Below are positions 17,159 to 24,821 of a DNA stretch of 64,000 nucleotides, in pieces; the first letter of the stretch is position 1; the number at the start of each line of letters is the position of its first letter. The notes beneath the pieces are model-generated. The model did no database searches, was not told the DNA's origin, and was given only the letters and a program-made list of their open reading frames with translations. Made by a program: the position numbers and the translations under genes. This DNA is from an uncultured Azospirillum sp. (GTDB lineage: Bacteria > Pseudomonadota > Alphaproteobacteria > RF32 > CAG-239). The DNA lies in contig UQMA01000002.1 of NCBI GenBank assembly GCA_900542055.1, forward strand, positions 1 to 64,000. The letters run 5' to 3'.

Positions 17159-18907
17159 TTAAATGTTCTTTGTAATATCCGCTACGATTTGTTCAACAGT
17201 TAAGTGATTGTGTTGATAGATCTCATCCAGCGGTGTTCTGTCGGTAAACTCTTTTTTGGCGCCAAAATTCAAAACTTTCATTGCTGAAGTTCCATAAAAT
17301 GAAGCTATTTTTTCACCAAAACCGCCATTGACAATTCCATCTTCCAAAGTGGCAACCAAACTGTGATTTGACCGCAATTCGTCTAAAACATTTTCATCAA
17401 TTCCACTCAAATAACGCGGATTAATCAAAGTTGCGTTAATGCCTTTTTCTTTCAGTCTATCGGCAACCTGCTGTCCCAAGCCGAAAAAGCTTCCGGCGGC
17501 AATCAAAGCAACCTGACTGCCCTTTTGCGCTATTTGATAACGATTGAGCGCACCATAGTTTTTTTCAACAGCCGACGCGCTGTGTGTTACAACTGACGGT
17601 ATACGAATCACAACCGGATGTTCGTTTTGATCAACAGCCCAATCCAACATGGATAAATATTCTTCTTTTGAAGTCGGAGCCAAATAAACAATATTCGGAA
17701 TATTCGAAATCATCGCAATATCAAAACAGCCCAAATGGGTTACATCCGCGCTCGAAATTCCCGCCCACGAAACCAAAATAACAGCCGGATTGTTGTTTAT
17801 CGCCAAATCTTGCGACAATTGATCATATGCGCGTTGAATGAAAGAACTCAACACCATATAAACAGGTTTGCAGCCGCCTTTGGCCAGCGCCGACGAAAAA
17901 GCGACCGCATGCTCTTCGGCAATGCCGACATCAACAAAATTTTGCCCCAGCTTCGCTCTGCGTTCCGGTGTTAAGCCAACAGCCCCAGGAGTTCCGGCAT
18001 TGACAGCCACAACCGTTTTATCTTTGGCAATTTTATCAATTAAATAATCATAAGTTATATCATTGTAATTTTCACCCGACATATCAATTTTGGCTTTTCC
18101 GCTTTCGATTTCAAACGGAACATTCCAGTGCCAACGTTCCTTGTTTTCTTCGGCCGGTTTATAGCCTTTGCCTTTCAAAGTGCGAATATGAACCACTGTC
18201 GGGCGCGGAGTGTCTTTAACCTGTTTGAAAGCGGCAATCAGACTTTCAAGAGAGTTTCCGTCTTCAACATACAGATAATCAAACCCCAAAGCTTTGAACA
18301 TATTGCATTCGGCTGTTCCTTTGGTTTCGCGCAAAAGACGCAAATTGTTATACAGTCCGCCATGATTTTCGGCAATCGACATCTCGTTGTCATTAACCAC
18401 AATGATAATATTGCTGTTCAGCACAGCTGCATTGCTAAAACCTTCCAAAGCCTCGCCGCCCGACAAAGAACCATCGCCGATTAAGGCTATCACATTATGT
18501 TTTTCACTTTTCAAATCACGTGCTTTTGCCAAACCGCAAGCCAAACTTACAGAAGTTGAAGTATGTCCGACCTTAAAAAAGTCATGTTCGCTTTCAGCGG
18601 GATTGGTATAACCGGAAATAACCGACATGCCTTCTTTGGTTAAAAATCCGTTTTTACGGCCGGTCAGCAGCTTGTGCGGATAGCTTTGATGCGAAACATC
18701 ATAAACAATTTTGTCTTTTGGAGAATCAAAAACATAATGCAAAGCTATTGTTGCTTCGACAATCCCCAAATTAGGTCCGACGTGTCCGCCAATCATACTG
18801 TCACGATTGAGAATCGCCTGACGAATCTCATCAGCCAGACCATTCATTTCGTGAATACTAAATTTTTTCAAATCTTGCGGCGCATTTATGCGATCCAAAT
18901 ATGTCAT
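17159..18907 (-). CDS. Dxs-like thiamine-diphosphate enzyme (1-deoxyxylulose-5-phosphate synthase family)
   Basis: Encodes 582 residues; ordinary Dxs is ~620-640. The family joins pyruvate and glyceraldehyde-3-phosphate to make DXP for isoprenoids, thiamine and pyridoxal. GPNLGIVEATIALHYVF, DVSHQSYPHKLLTGR, the ThDP motif GDGSLSGG...NDNEMS, the catalytic Glu in GIAEEHAV and SFIQRAYDQ are all present. The segment that reads DRAGxxGADG in true Dxs is SWAGISSADV here, so the Arg thought to bind substrate phosphate is Trp. It may be a paralogue with another substrate. RBS AAGGAG precedes the ATG. The promoter is MerR-type (19-bp spacer), like that of the next gene. Confidence 0.8.
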   Translation of the reverse strand: MTYLDRINAPQDLKKFSIHEMNGLADEIRQAILNRDSMIGGHVGPNLGIVEATIALHYVFDSPKDKIVYDVSHQSYPHKLLTGRKNGFLTKEGMSVISGYTNPAESEHDFFKVGHTSTSVSLACGLAKARDLKSEKHNVIALIGDGSLSGGEALEGFSNAAVLNSNIIIVVNDNEMSIAENHGGLYNNLRLLRETKGTAECNMFKALGFDYLYVEDGNSLESLIAAFKQVKDTPRPTVVHIRTLKGKGYKPAEENKERWHWNVPFEIESGKAKIDMSGENYNDITYDYLIDKIAKDKTVVAVNAGTPGAVGLTPERRAKLGQNFVDVGIAEEHAVAFSSALAKGGCKPVYMVLSSFIQRAYDQLSQDLAINNNPAVILVSWAGISSADVTHLGCFDIAMISNIPNIVYLAPTSKEEYLSMLDWAVDQNEHPVVIRIPSVVTHSASAVEKNYGALNRYQIAQKGSQVALIAAGSFFGLGQQVADRLKEKGINATLINPRYLSGIDENVLDELRSNHSLVATLEDGIVNGGFGEKIASFYGTSAMKVLNFGAKKEFTDRTPLDEIYQHNHLTVEQIVADITKNI

Positions 18908-18940
18908 ATTTATCTCCTTTGAAAATTCATAACTTACCGC

Positions 18941-18972
18941 ATAATAAAATTTAGAGTTAACTTTAAGTCAAG
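18941..18972 (-). promoter_or_regulatory. MerR-type promoter and operator of the Dxs-like gene
   Basis: Minus strand: -35 TTGACT (18966-18971), a 19-bp spacer and -10 TATTAT (18941-18946). The spacer contains the palindromic core TTAAAGTTAACTCTAA. The over-long 19-bp spacing with a central palindrome is the hallmark of promoters activated by MerR-family proteins. A near-copy occurs at 20046-20077. Confidence 0.75.
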
Positions 18973-18978
18973 CGTTTT

Positions 18979-20019
18979 TTATTTTTTATCGCCGTTTTGT
19001 TCTTTCTGTTCAACCAAAGTGTTTTCAAAAAACTTTTCGATAGCGTCAAACGGTATCAAATCTTTTCTGTCATACAAATCGACATGATCGGCTCCAGAAA
19101 CGGAATAAAGCTCTTTCGGATCTTCCGCCACCAAAAAAGCATCTTCGCTAAAATTGCGCGTATGGGCTTTTTCACCGACAATAAACAGAATCGGACGCGG
19201 AGAAATCAAATCAACCTGAGCAGTCGGATTATATGCTATCAACGCCGGAATATCCGACAGATAAATATCGGGATGAGCGCGCGGGTGGCTTCCTCTTTCC
19301 GTATGGTAATAAGCATAAAAAGATTTGTCTGCATCAGAAGTTTGGGCTGTTATCTTTTCGGGAACAAAACCTATTGTTTGGCCTTTATTGCCGTCTAATT
19401 CAGCAATACGGGCGTTTGAATATTCTTCCAGATTGTTTTGGAGTTCTTCTTTATCTTTATTGCCGTCCGCTCCTTGTCTGAATTGGCGTCCCAAATCATA
19501 CATATTGATTGTTATTATCGCTTTCATACGCATATCAGCCACCGCCGCCGCCAAAGCCCACGCACCGCCGCTGCTTATGCCGATAACGCCGATATTTTTT
19601 TCATCTACCTCAGGGCGATTGCTCAAAAAATCAACTGCCGCACGAAAATCTTCAACAAAAATTTCAGGAGAAACCGAATATTTTGGTTGTCCTCCGCTTT
19701 CTCCCATAAATGAAGAATCAAAAGCCAAAGTTGCAAAACCTCGTTCGGCTAATGTTTTGGCGTACAAACCTGAAGTTTGCTCTTTGACACTTCCTAAAGG
19801 ACCGCCGATAACGACCGCCGGCAATTTTTTGCCCTGCTCTCCGGCCTTAGGAAGATAAAAATCAGCAGCTATATTAATCCCGCGGCGATTATAAAAAGAA
19901 ACTTTTTGGCTGACAGCTGAATTTTTTTCTTTATTTTCATCTGTTGTCTGTGCTCGAGCTTCTGTAAATAAAAATATTGCCGCCGCTGCAAGAAACAAAA
20001 ATTTACATAATTTATACAT
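18979..20019 (-). CDS. Secreted alpha/beta hydrolase (dienelactone-hydrolase-like)
   Basis: Encodes 346 residues. Residues 1-23 are a signal peptide (LCKFLFLAAAAIFLFTEARA, cleavage after ARA), so the enzyme works outside the inner membrane. The hydrolase domain has an oxyanion region (PAVVIGGPLGSVKEQT), nucleophile elbow GVIGISSGGAWAL (Ser ~150), a probable acid in PRPILFIVGEKAH and catalytic His in GADHVDLYD near the C-terminus. Substrate unknown. It is controlled by the same MerR-type promoter as the Dxs-like gene and lies divergent from merR, which suggests a response to a small toxic molecule or carbonyl compound. Confidence 0.85.
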   Translation of the reverse strand: MYKLCKFLFLAAAAIFLFTEARAQTTDENKEKNSAVSQKVSFYNRRGINIAADFYLPKAGEQGKKLPAVVIGGPLGSVKEQTSGLYAKTLAERGFATLAFDSSFMGESGGQPKYSVSPEIFVEDFRAAVDFLSNRPEVDEKNIGVIGISSGGAWALAAAVADMRMKAIITINMYDLGRQFRQGADGNKDKEELQNNLEEYSNARIAELDGNKGQTIGFVPEKITAQTSDADKSFYAYYHTERGSHPRAHPDIYLSDIPALIAYNPTAQVDLISPRPILFIVGEKAHTRNFSEDAFLVAEDPKELYSVSGADHVDLYDRKDLIPFDAIEKFFENTLVEQKEQNGDKK

Positions 20020-20045
20020 CGCAATCTCCTTATATCAGATGAAAT

Positions 20046-20077
20046 AAATTATTTATTAGAGCTAACTTTAAGTCAAG
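20046..20077 (-). promoter_or_regulatory. MerR-type promoter and operator of the secreted hydrolase
   Basis: Minus strand: -35 TTGACT (20071-20076), 19-bp spacer, -10 TAATTT (20046-20051). TAGAGCTAACTTTAAGTCAAG matches the dxs-like operator TAGAGTTAACTTTAAGTCAAG at all but one of its positions. Confidence 0.72.
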
Positions 20078-20133
20078 TCTTTTTATTGACAAAAAACCTT
20101 TTTTATGTTTTAGCATAAGGCAAGGAGAAAAAA

Positions 20134-20559
20134 ATGGGATATTCTATCGGGCAAGTTGCCAAAAAAACTGGTTTAACTGCACATACACTGCGCTATTATG
20201 AAAAAGAAGGACTGCTGCCCTTCGTCAAAAAAAACAGCTCGGGATTGCGCGTTTTTACCGACAATGACTTAGGCTGGCTGTCTATGATTGAATGCCTGAA
20301 AGATACCGGAATGCCGCTGAAAGCCATCAAACAATATATTGATTGGTTCACAGAAGGAGATTCTACTTTGCAGCAACGTTACGATATGTTTTGCAAACAA
20401 AAAGAAAATGTTGAAAAACAAATTGCTTTGTTTCAAAAACATCTTCGCAAAATCAATTTTAAAATGACTCTCTACGAAAAAGCTTTAAAATTGGGCTCTT
20501 TGGAAAAAGCAATGGCTGATAAAGAAATAGAAAAACTGAAAAAAGAAATTTATGAATAA
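20134..20559 (+). CDS. MerR-family transcriptional regulator
   Basis: Encodes 141 residues. The N-terminal winged helix reads YSIGQVAKKTGLTAHTLRYYEKEGLL (residues 3-28), the MerR signature. A coiled-coil dimer helix covers ~80-125. No metal-binding cysteine pattern is seen at the C-terminus, so it belongs with aldehyde- or drug-sensing members (AdhR/YhdM-like) rather than mercury sensors. It lies divergent from the secreted hydrolase, with an operator between them, and a second operator controls the Dxs-like gene. RBS AAGGAG precedes the ATG. Confidence 0.93.
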   Translation: MGYSIGQVAKKTGLTAHTLRYYEKEGLLPFVKKNSSGLRVFTDNDLGWLSMIECLKDTGMPLKAIKQYIDWFTEGDSTLQQRYDMFCKQKENVEKQIALFQKHLRKINFKMTLYEKALKLGSLEKAMADKEIEKLKKEIYE

Positions 20560-20560
20560 C

Positions 20561-21442
20561 TTATAGATTTTTTAGAATATCCTTATAATAGTTCAAAACA
20601 ACGCGTATTTTTGGAATATCTTTAATACTGTCGTGCGTTACCAAATAAATTATGGAATTTGTTTCACAGGGAATATTGTCAAGACAAACAAGCCCAACGC
20701 CTTCTTTGGCAAAATTCATCGGCATAATACCTATACCACCGCCGTTCATTATCATATCATTGACAGCAAATGTGCTGTTGGATAAAAACAGCCGACGCGC
20801 GTTGCGCATAAATTTCGGAGCTTCTTCCACCCATTTTTTGCAATCTCGTTTTAATATCAAGCGGTGGTATAACAAAATGTCTTCTATATTTTGAGGATAA
20901 TCATGATTTTCTAAATATTTCTGTGATGCAAAAAATCCGCATGGAGTTTTACGTTCGGCAACAACCACCAAATCATTCCCTTTAGGAATATGGTAACTCA
21001 AACAAATATCATAATCCAAATTGCTCATATTCGGAACCAAATTGCAAGTATCTACAAAAATTGATAAATTTGAATATTTATCAAGAAAGTCACGTAAATG
21101 ACGGATATAAAAATTACTACGGACATTACTTTCATAAATAATTTTAACTTCGCCTTTAATATCTGAACTAACAGCCGCAACATTATAAGCCTGCTGAATA
21201 TTATTTTTTATTTCTTCGGCTATTTCGGTTACCTGTTCACCTTTAGGTGTAAGAAAACATCCTTTTTCATCAGAAGCGACCAGTTTAACACCTAGTTCAT
21301 TTTCTAGATTACTCAAATATTTATTCAAAGTGTCTATTGAAGTGTTTAAAAACTTTGCGGCTGTACGTTTTCCGCCGTATTTTTGAATAGCATGGAGCAT
21401 CATAATGCCTTCCATATTCATAAGATCACGTTTACTAAACAT
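20561..21442 (-). CDS. LysR-family transcriptional regulator
   Basis: Encodes 293 residues. The N-terminal helix-turn-helix (MLHAIQKYGGKRTAAKFLNTSIDTLNKYLSNLENELGVKLV region, residues ~15-55) is followed by LTPKGEQV and a periplasmic-binding-like effector domain (~90-290). The recognition helix is less canonical than in most LysR proteins (SIDTLNKYL rather than SQPALS). It converges on merR with one base between stops. The target and effector are unknown. Confidence 0.85.
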   Translation of the reverse strand: MFSKRDLMNMEGIMMLHAIQKYGGKRTAAKFLNTSIDTLNKYLSNLENELGVKLVASDEKGCFLTPKGEQVTEIAEEIKNNIQQAYNVAAVSSDIKGEVKIIYESNVRSNFYIRHLRDFLDKYSNLSIFVDTCNLVPNMSNLDYDICLSYHIPKGNDLVVVAERKTPCGFFASQKYLENHDYPQNIEDILLYHRLILKRDCKKWVEEAPKFMRNARRLFLSNSTFAVNDMIMNGGGIGIMPMNFAKEGVGLVCLDNIPCETNSIIYLVTHDSIKDIPKIRVVLNYYKDILKNL

Positions 21443-21562
21443 TTTATCCTCACTTCAATAATATTGTATCTAATTGAAAAATATAAACAATATTTTATCC
21501 AAAATAACTAATAGTTGCAAGTTTTTATTGAAATATATTATTGAAACTAAAAATTTCAACGC

Positions 21563-21604
21563 AAAAAAAAACGGCTTCAAACTGTCTAACCAGTTCAAAG
21601 CCGT
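21563..21604 (-). terminator. Terminator after the 52-residue basic protein
   Basis: Stem ACGGCTT(C)AAACTG/CAGTT(C)AAAGCCGT with a six-base loop, followed on the minus strand by a run of nine T. Confidence 0.8.
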
Positions 21605-21629
21605 GTACAAAACACTCTAGAAAGGAAAA

Positions 21630-21788
21630 CTATGCCGTAGGTTCTACTGCATAATTACCGTTCCGTTTTCTACGATTTTTATAATCGTCACGAGATTTCT
21701 GATAGTCGGTCTTGCCAACTTTGTTCTTACGAAACTCGCCCTTTTCTTTCTTAGAATTGCGAGTAAAACGTTTAGTTTTGTTTGCCAT
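21630..21788 (-). CDS. Small highly basic protein, unknown
   Basis: A 52-residue reading frame, MANKTKRFTRNSKKEKGEFR at the start and ending YAVEPTA. About 18 residues are Lys or Arg, against about seven acidic. It is hydrophilic with no membrane segment, consistent with nucleic-acid or ribosome binding. It has its own strong downstream terminator. The ribosome site is weak. Residues ~27-44 (KTDYQKSRDDYKNRRKRN) look helical. I do not recognise a family; the clean frame with a proper terminator is the main support. Confidence 0.55.
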   Translation of the reverse strand: MANKTKRFTRNSKKEKGEFRKNKVGKTDYQKSRDDYKNRRKRNGNYAVEPTA

Positions 21789-21991
21789 AAAGCTTAAATG
21801 TTTAAAAATTAATAATATATAAAAAATCTGTAATTGGACAGAATATTATCTTTTTTCTGTCTTTTGTCAAGATAAAAAATATATTTTTTACGCATAAATA
21901 ACTATTAACTTAGAGTAAACTTTAAATGTCAGTCTAAAAAAATGAATTAATTCATAATAGATATCCCCCTCGGTAACCGGAGATTCTATAG

Positions 21992-22016
21992 AAAAGGCAC
22001 CCAAAAGGTGCCTTTT
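21992..22016 (-). terminator. Terminator of the folA-thyA operon
   Basis: Perfect stem AAAAGGCACC/GGTGCCTTTT with a five-base loop, eight bases past the stop of the MazG-like small gene. Confidence 0.8.
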
Positions 22017-22023
22017 GTTTTGC

Positions 22024-22203
22024 TTAATCTTTATATTTTTCCATATAAGCAGGTGAAAACCCTTGAGGATGCCTCTTTTTAAGCTTGGCAACATTTTGTC
22101 TGATAATGTCATCAAAATCAATTCCTAAAGCTATTGAAGCCGATGATGTGACGCTATCAACAAAGCTGCTATATTCATGACAAAAATCTTTTACTTCAGA
22201 CAT
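22024..22203 (-). CDS. MazG-like C-terminal fragment protein
   Basis: Encodes 59 residues, MSEVKDFCHEYSSF onwards. Residues ~26-57 (LGIDFDDIIRQNVAKLKKRH then PQGFSPAY) match the end of MazG-like nucleotide pyrophosphohydrolases, which reads roughly LGISLEEIAEANIAKLRKRYPEGFS. The part that carries most of the catalytic Glu/Asp in that family is absent, and the remaining E-x-x-D position keeps only the Asp. It follows thyA by 16 bases and ends at the operon terminator. It may be a reduced relic or a small regulator of dNTP metabolism. Confidence 0.6.
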   Translation of the reverse strand: MSEVKDFCHEYSSFVDSVTSSASIALGIDFDDIIRQNVAKLKKRHPQGFSPAYMEKYKD

Positions 22204-22219
22204 CTTTATTTTTCCTGCT

Positions 22220-23008
22220 CTATACTGCCACCGCTCCGGTCAACTTAGGATGGCATTGATAATCAACCAATTCAAAATCTTCATAACGAAAATCGTCAAT
22301 ATTTTTTATATCGGGATTAATTTTCATTTGCGGCAAAGGATAAGGTTTTCTTGTCAGTTGTTCTTTTACCTGTTCAAAATGATTGTTATAAATGTGGGCA
22401 TTTCCCAGCGTATGCACAAATTCGCCGGCTTTCAGTCCGCAAACCTGAGCTATCATCATTGTCAGCAGAGAATATGACGCTATATTAAACGGAACTCCCA
22501 AAAACATATCGCAGCTGCGTTGATACAGCTGACAATTCAAACGTCCGTCCGGCGTTACGTCAAATTGAAAAAAACAATGACACGGAGGTAAAGCCATTTG
22601 CTCTATTTGTGAAGGATTCCATGCTGTTACAATTAAACGCCTGTCCGTCGGATTTTTTTTGATACGTTCAATCACATCCTTGATTTGGTCAATACCTTCG
22701 GAATTCCAGTTGCGCCATTGGTGACCATAAACAGGTCCCAAATCGCCGTTTTCATCAGCCCATTCATCCCAAATATGTACATTGTTATCCGTTAAATATT
22801 TAATATTAGTATTGCCGGACAACAGCCAAATAAGTTCGTGTATAACACCTTTCAAAAACATTTTTTTAGTGGTGACTAAAGGAAAACCTTTGCTTAAATC
22901 AAAGTGCATCTGCCGTCCGAAAACCTTGCGGGCATAGATTCCCGTGCGGTTATCGCCGTCTTGTCCATTTTCCATAACATCACGAAGTAAATCAAGATAC
23001 TGTTTCAT
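22220..23008 (-). CDS. thyA: Thymidylate synthase
   Basis: Encodes 262 residues, standard ThyA length. It makes dTMP from dUMP using methylene-THF, producing dihydrofolate that FolA reduces. Seen motifs: MKQYLDLLRDVMENG, DRTGIYARKVFGRQMHFDLSKGFPL-type N-terminal loop, catalytic Cys in MALPPCHCFFQF (~146), QRSCDMFLGVPFNIASYSLL (dUMP binding) and HIYNNH. It follows folA by four bases in one operon. Confidence 0.98.
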   Translation of the reverse strand: MKQYLDLLRDVMENGQDGDNRTGIYARKVFGRQMHFDLSKGFPLVTTKKMFLKGVIHELIWLLSGNTNIKYLTDNNVHIWDEWADENGDLGPVYGHQWRNWNSEGIDQIKDVIERIKKNPTDRRLIVTAWNPSQIEQMALPPCHCFFQFDVTPDGRLNCQLYQRSCDMFLGVPFNIASYSLLTMMIAQVCGLKAGEFVHTLGNAHIYNNHFEQVKEQLTRKPYPLPQMKINPDIKNIDDFRYEDFELVDYQCHPKLTGAVAV

Positions 23009-23012
23009 TATA

Positions 23013-23597
23013 TTAATCCTTTTGTTTAATATCTTCTGTAATTGCAGAAATAATATGTTTCAAAACCGACTGTTCGACAAATTCCCCTTTTCGCACCAGT
23101 ATGCGGGTAGCAATATTGTCAAGTTCAAAATCAGGAACAATCTGTTTGTATTTTTTATTTAAAACATCAATACAAGCTGTTATATTAACTTCTTCACCTT
23201 TTAAATCAGGATTTAGTTCTCCTTTATATACACAATCAACAACAATTTCAGGCATAAGTTTGCTGCCGCCGGTCAAAAACAACTTATAAATTGTCGCTCC
23301 GCCGGATATATATATATCTTCATCAAATTCTTTGAAAAAATTTACATCATTAACTACAAAATGGTGTTTGGCATCGCTCACTTCATATTGCGCATTTAAG
23401 GTCAAAATATAAATATCGCGTTCCGGCAAAGTACGGTTTGGAAAACTTTCGTACGTTGTCTGACCGGCAACAATATTTTGTCCTTGAGTTATGCGGCGAA
23501 AACGCTGAAAATCAGATTTTATGTGCCATGGAATCTGAGAACCGATACCTATTATATTATCCCCTTCATGGCGGCACCAAATAGCAACTTTGGTCAT
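23013..23597 (-). CDS. folA: Dihydrofolate reductase
   Basis: Encodes 194 residues from the ATG at 23597; residues upstream of it are not family-like. Slightly longer than typical (~160). It reduces dihydrofolate with NADPH. GIGSQIPWHIKSDFQRFRRITQG (residues ~17-40) covers the Met20 loop and substrate Asp; VAGQTTYESFP and YISGGATIYKLF are the cofactor-binding motifs. An extra ~40-residue C-terminal stretch (VLKHIISAITEDIKQKD) is not part of the usual fold. First gene of folA-thyA-(MazG-like). Confidence 0.93.
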   Translation of the reverse strand: MTKVAIWCRHEGDNIIGIGSQIPWHIKSDFQRFRRITQGQNIVAGQTTYESFPNRTLPERDIYILTLNAQYEVSDAKHHFVVNDVNFFKEFDEDIYISGGATIYKLFLTGGSKLMPEIVVDCVYKGELNPDLKGEEVNITACIDVLNKKYKQIVPDFELDNIATRILVRKGEFVEQSVLKHIISAITEDIKQKD

Positions 23598-23699
23598 TAC
23601 ACTCTCCGTTTGTGTTTTTTTTGAACATAGCACAGGCATTTTTCAGTTCAAGCTTTGATACAAGTTATTAAGACAAATATTGCTACTCACAAATATTGC

Positions 23700-23728
23700 T
23701 TGAAAAAACGGCGTTGATTATGTATATT
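23700..23728 (+). promoter_or_regulatory. Sigma-70-type promoter of ssrA
   Basis: -35 TTGAAA (23700-23705), 17-bp spacer, -10 TATATT (23723-23728), placing the transcription start near 23735, just before the tmRNA. Confidence 0.65.
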
Positions 23729-23739
23729 ATCAATGTTGA

Positions 23740-24041
23740 TTTATCAACTGTGATGCCAGAGGCCCTGCGCAATAGAAATTTTGGACCCGGGGGCAGTACC
23801 CGGCACCTCCACCAATTTTTTATGGGGGTGAAACAGGTTAGACAGGATTTAGTAAAGGCAGAAGCTGCATTCGGTGAGATACCACCGTTATCGGTTCAAA
23901 TTTAAATAAATGCTAACGACAATGAATTAGCACCTGTTGCTTTGGCTGCTTAATTAGCAGTTGCAACAAATCTGAATTCCTGCTCTCTTGGTTGACAGCA
24001 GGTGGGGAACGAGCCACCTAGCAACAGAACGGCTCTTTTTT
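23740..24041 (+). ncRNA. ssrA: Circularly permuted tmRNA (two-piece)
   Basis: The acceptor piece comes first and ends CGGCACCTCCACCA (~23801-23814); a short AT spacer is removed; then the coding piece begins GGGGGTGAAACAGGTTAGACAGG. This permuted order is typical of Alphaproteobacteria. The tag frame reads ANDNELAPVALAA then TAA (~23910-23950). It rescues stalled ribosomes and marks the peptide for ClpXP. sspB, the adaptor that delivers tagged proteins to ClpXP, follows directly. The 5' limit is approximate; the 3' limit is the terminator hairpin at 24011-24041. Confidence 0.93.
24011..24041 (+). terminator. Terminator of ssrA
   Basis: Stem GAGCC/GGCTC with a 15-base loop followed by TTTTTT, 20 bases before sspB. 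Confidence 0.65.
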
Positions 24042-24060
24042 CTTTAGGAGCTGAACAAAT

Positions 24061-24507
24061 ATGGACAAACACATCAACGAAATCGACTATGAAAAACTCA
24101 TTGAACGAGCCTTAAAACATGTGGTTGCAGACGCGCTGAAAATTGCCGAAGAACATGGTCTCCCCGGAGAACACCACTTTTATATAGCCTTCAGAACAGA
24201 TCATCCCAGAACCAAAATCGACGACTTTCTCAAAAGCCAATATCCTAAAGAAATGACTATTGTTTTACAAAATCAGTTTGAAAAACTTCATGTTACAGAA
24301 TCCGGTTTTTCTGTTGTGTTGCATTTCAACCATATTCCTTATTTATTGGAAATTCCGTTTGACGCCGTTACTTATTTCGGCGATCCCAGTGTGCGTTTCG
24401 GGCTCAGTTTCGGCGCAGAAATAAATGATGAACATCCGGAAAACGCTCCAATCAAACAACAAGCCGAAGTTATTTCAATTGACAGTTTCAGAAAGAAAAA
24501 TGCTTAA
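24061..24507 (+). CDS. sspB: SspB-family ClpXP adaptor
   Basis: Encodes 148 residues, matching alphaproteobacterial SspB. It binds the tmRNA-encoded degradation tag and hands the protein to ClpXP. The core HHFYIAFRTDHP, YPKEMTIVLQNQFEKLHV, FSVVLHFN, IPFDAVTYFGDPSVRFGLSF is the family pattern (residues ~40-125). The acidic tail ends ISIDSFRKKNA; the C-terminal segment in SspB proteins docks on ClpX. AGGAG lies upstream. It has no obvious promoter of its own and may depend on read-through from ssrA. The next gene overlaps its end by eight bases. Confidence 0.9.
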   Translation: MDKHINEIDYEKLIERALKHVVADALKIAEEHGLPGEHHFYIAFRTDHPRTKIDDFLKSQYPKEMTIVLQNQFEKLHVTESGFSVVLHFNHIPYLLEIPFDAVTYFGDPSVRFGLSFGAEINDEHPENAPIKQQAEVISIDSFRKKNA

Positions 24508-24739
24508 AAAATCCATTGTCATTGCCGGACGTCACCAGACCAGTATTTCTGTTGAGCCCGAATTTTATGCAGCACTCGAAAACATAGCTCAGGAACAGAA
24601 TTTAAGCATTAATGCTCTAATTACACAAATAGACAGCCTGAGAAACGAAAGCTATAATCTCTCCAGTGCGGTTCGGGTATATATTTTAAACTATTTTCAG
24701 AAAAAATCATCTGATAAGCAAAATACACTGTCTTTTTAA
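24500..24739 (+). CDS. Ribbon-helix-helix domain protein
   Basis: Encodes 79 residues from the ATG at 24500, inside the end of sspB. The core TSISVEPEFYAALENIAQEQNLSINALITQIDS and NLSSAVRVYIL match the RHH_4 type of alphaproteobacterial ribbon-helix-helix proteins. It probably binds DNA as a dimer. A longer in-frame version starting at 24425 would overlap sspB by over 80 bases and lacks the family start. Targets are unknown. Confidence 0.85.
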   Translation: MLKKSIVIAGRHQTSISVEPEFYAALENIAQEQNLSINALITQIDSLRNESYNLSSAVRVYILNYFQKKSSDKQNTLSF

Positions 24740-24783
24740 AAGATATAATTTATTTATCTCAATTAAAAAAATATTATAGATAC

Positions 24784-24818
24784 AAAAAAAAGCTCCGACA
24801 AAAAATCAGAGCTTTTTT
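24784..24818. terminator. Bidirectional terminator
   Basis: Arms AGCTC(C)GA/TC(A)GAGCT flanked by A and T runs, between the convergent RHH and hydrolase genes. Confidence 0.75.
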
Positions 24819-24821
24819 AAT

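Noticed and set aside
21905..21932. Third copy of the MerR-type operator (TTAGAGTAAACTTTAAATGTCAG)
   Set aside because: It resembles the two strong sites but the TTGACT half is disrupted and no gene start lies correctly downstream.
21888..22121. 77-residue minus-strand frame
   Set aside because: It overlaps the better-supported 59-residue MazG-like frame and the terminator, and its text is not protein-like.
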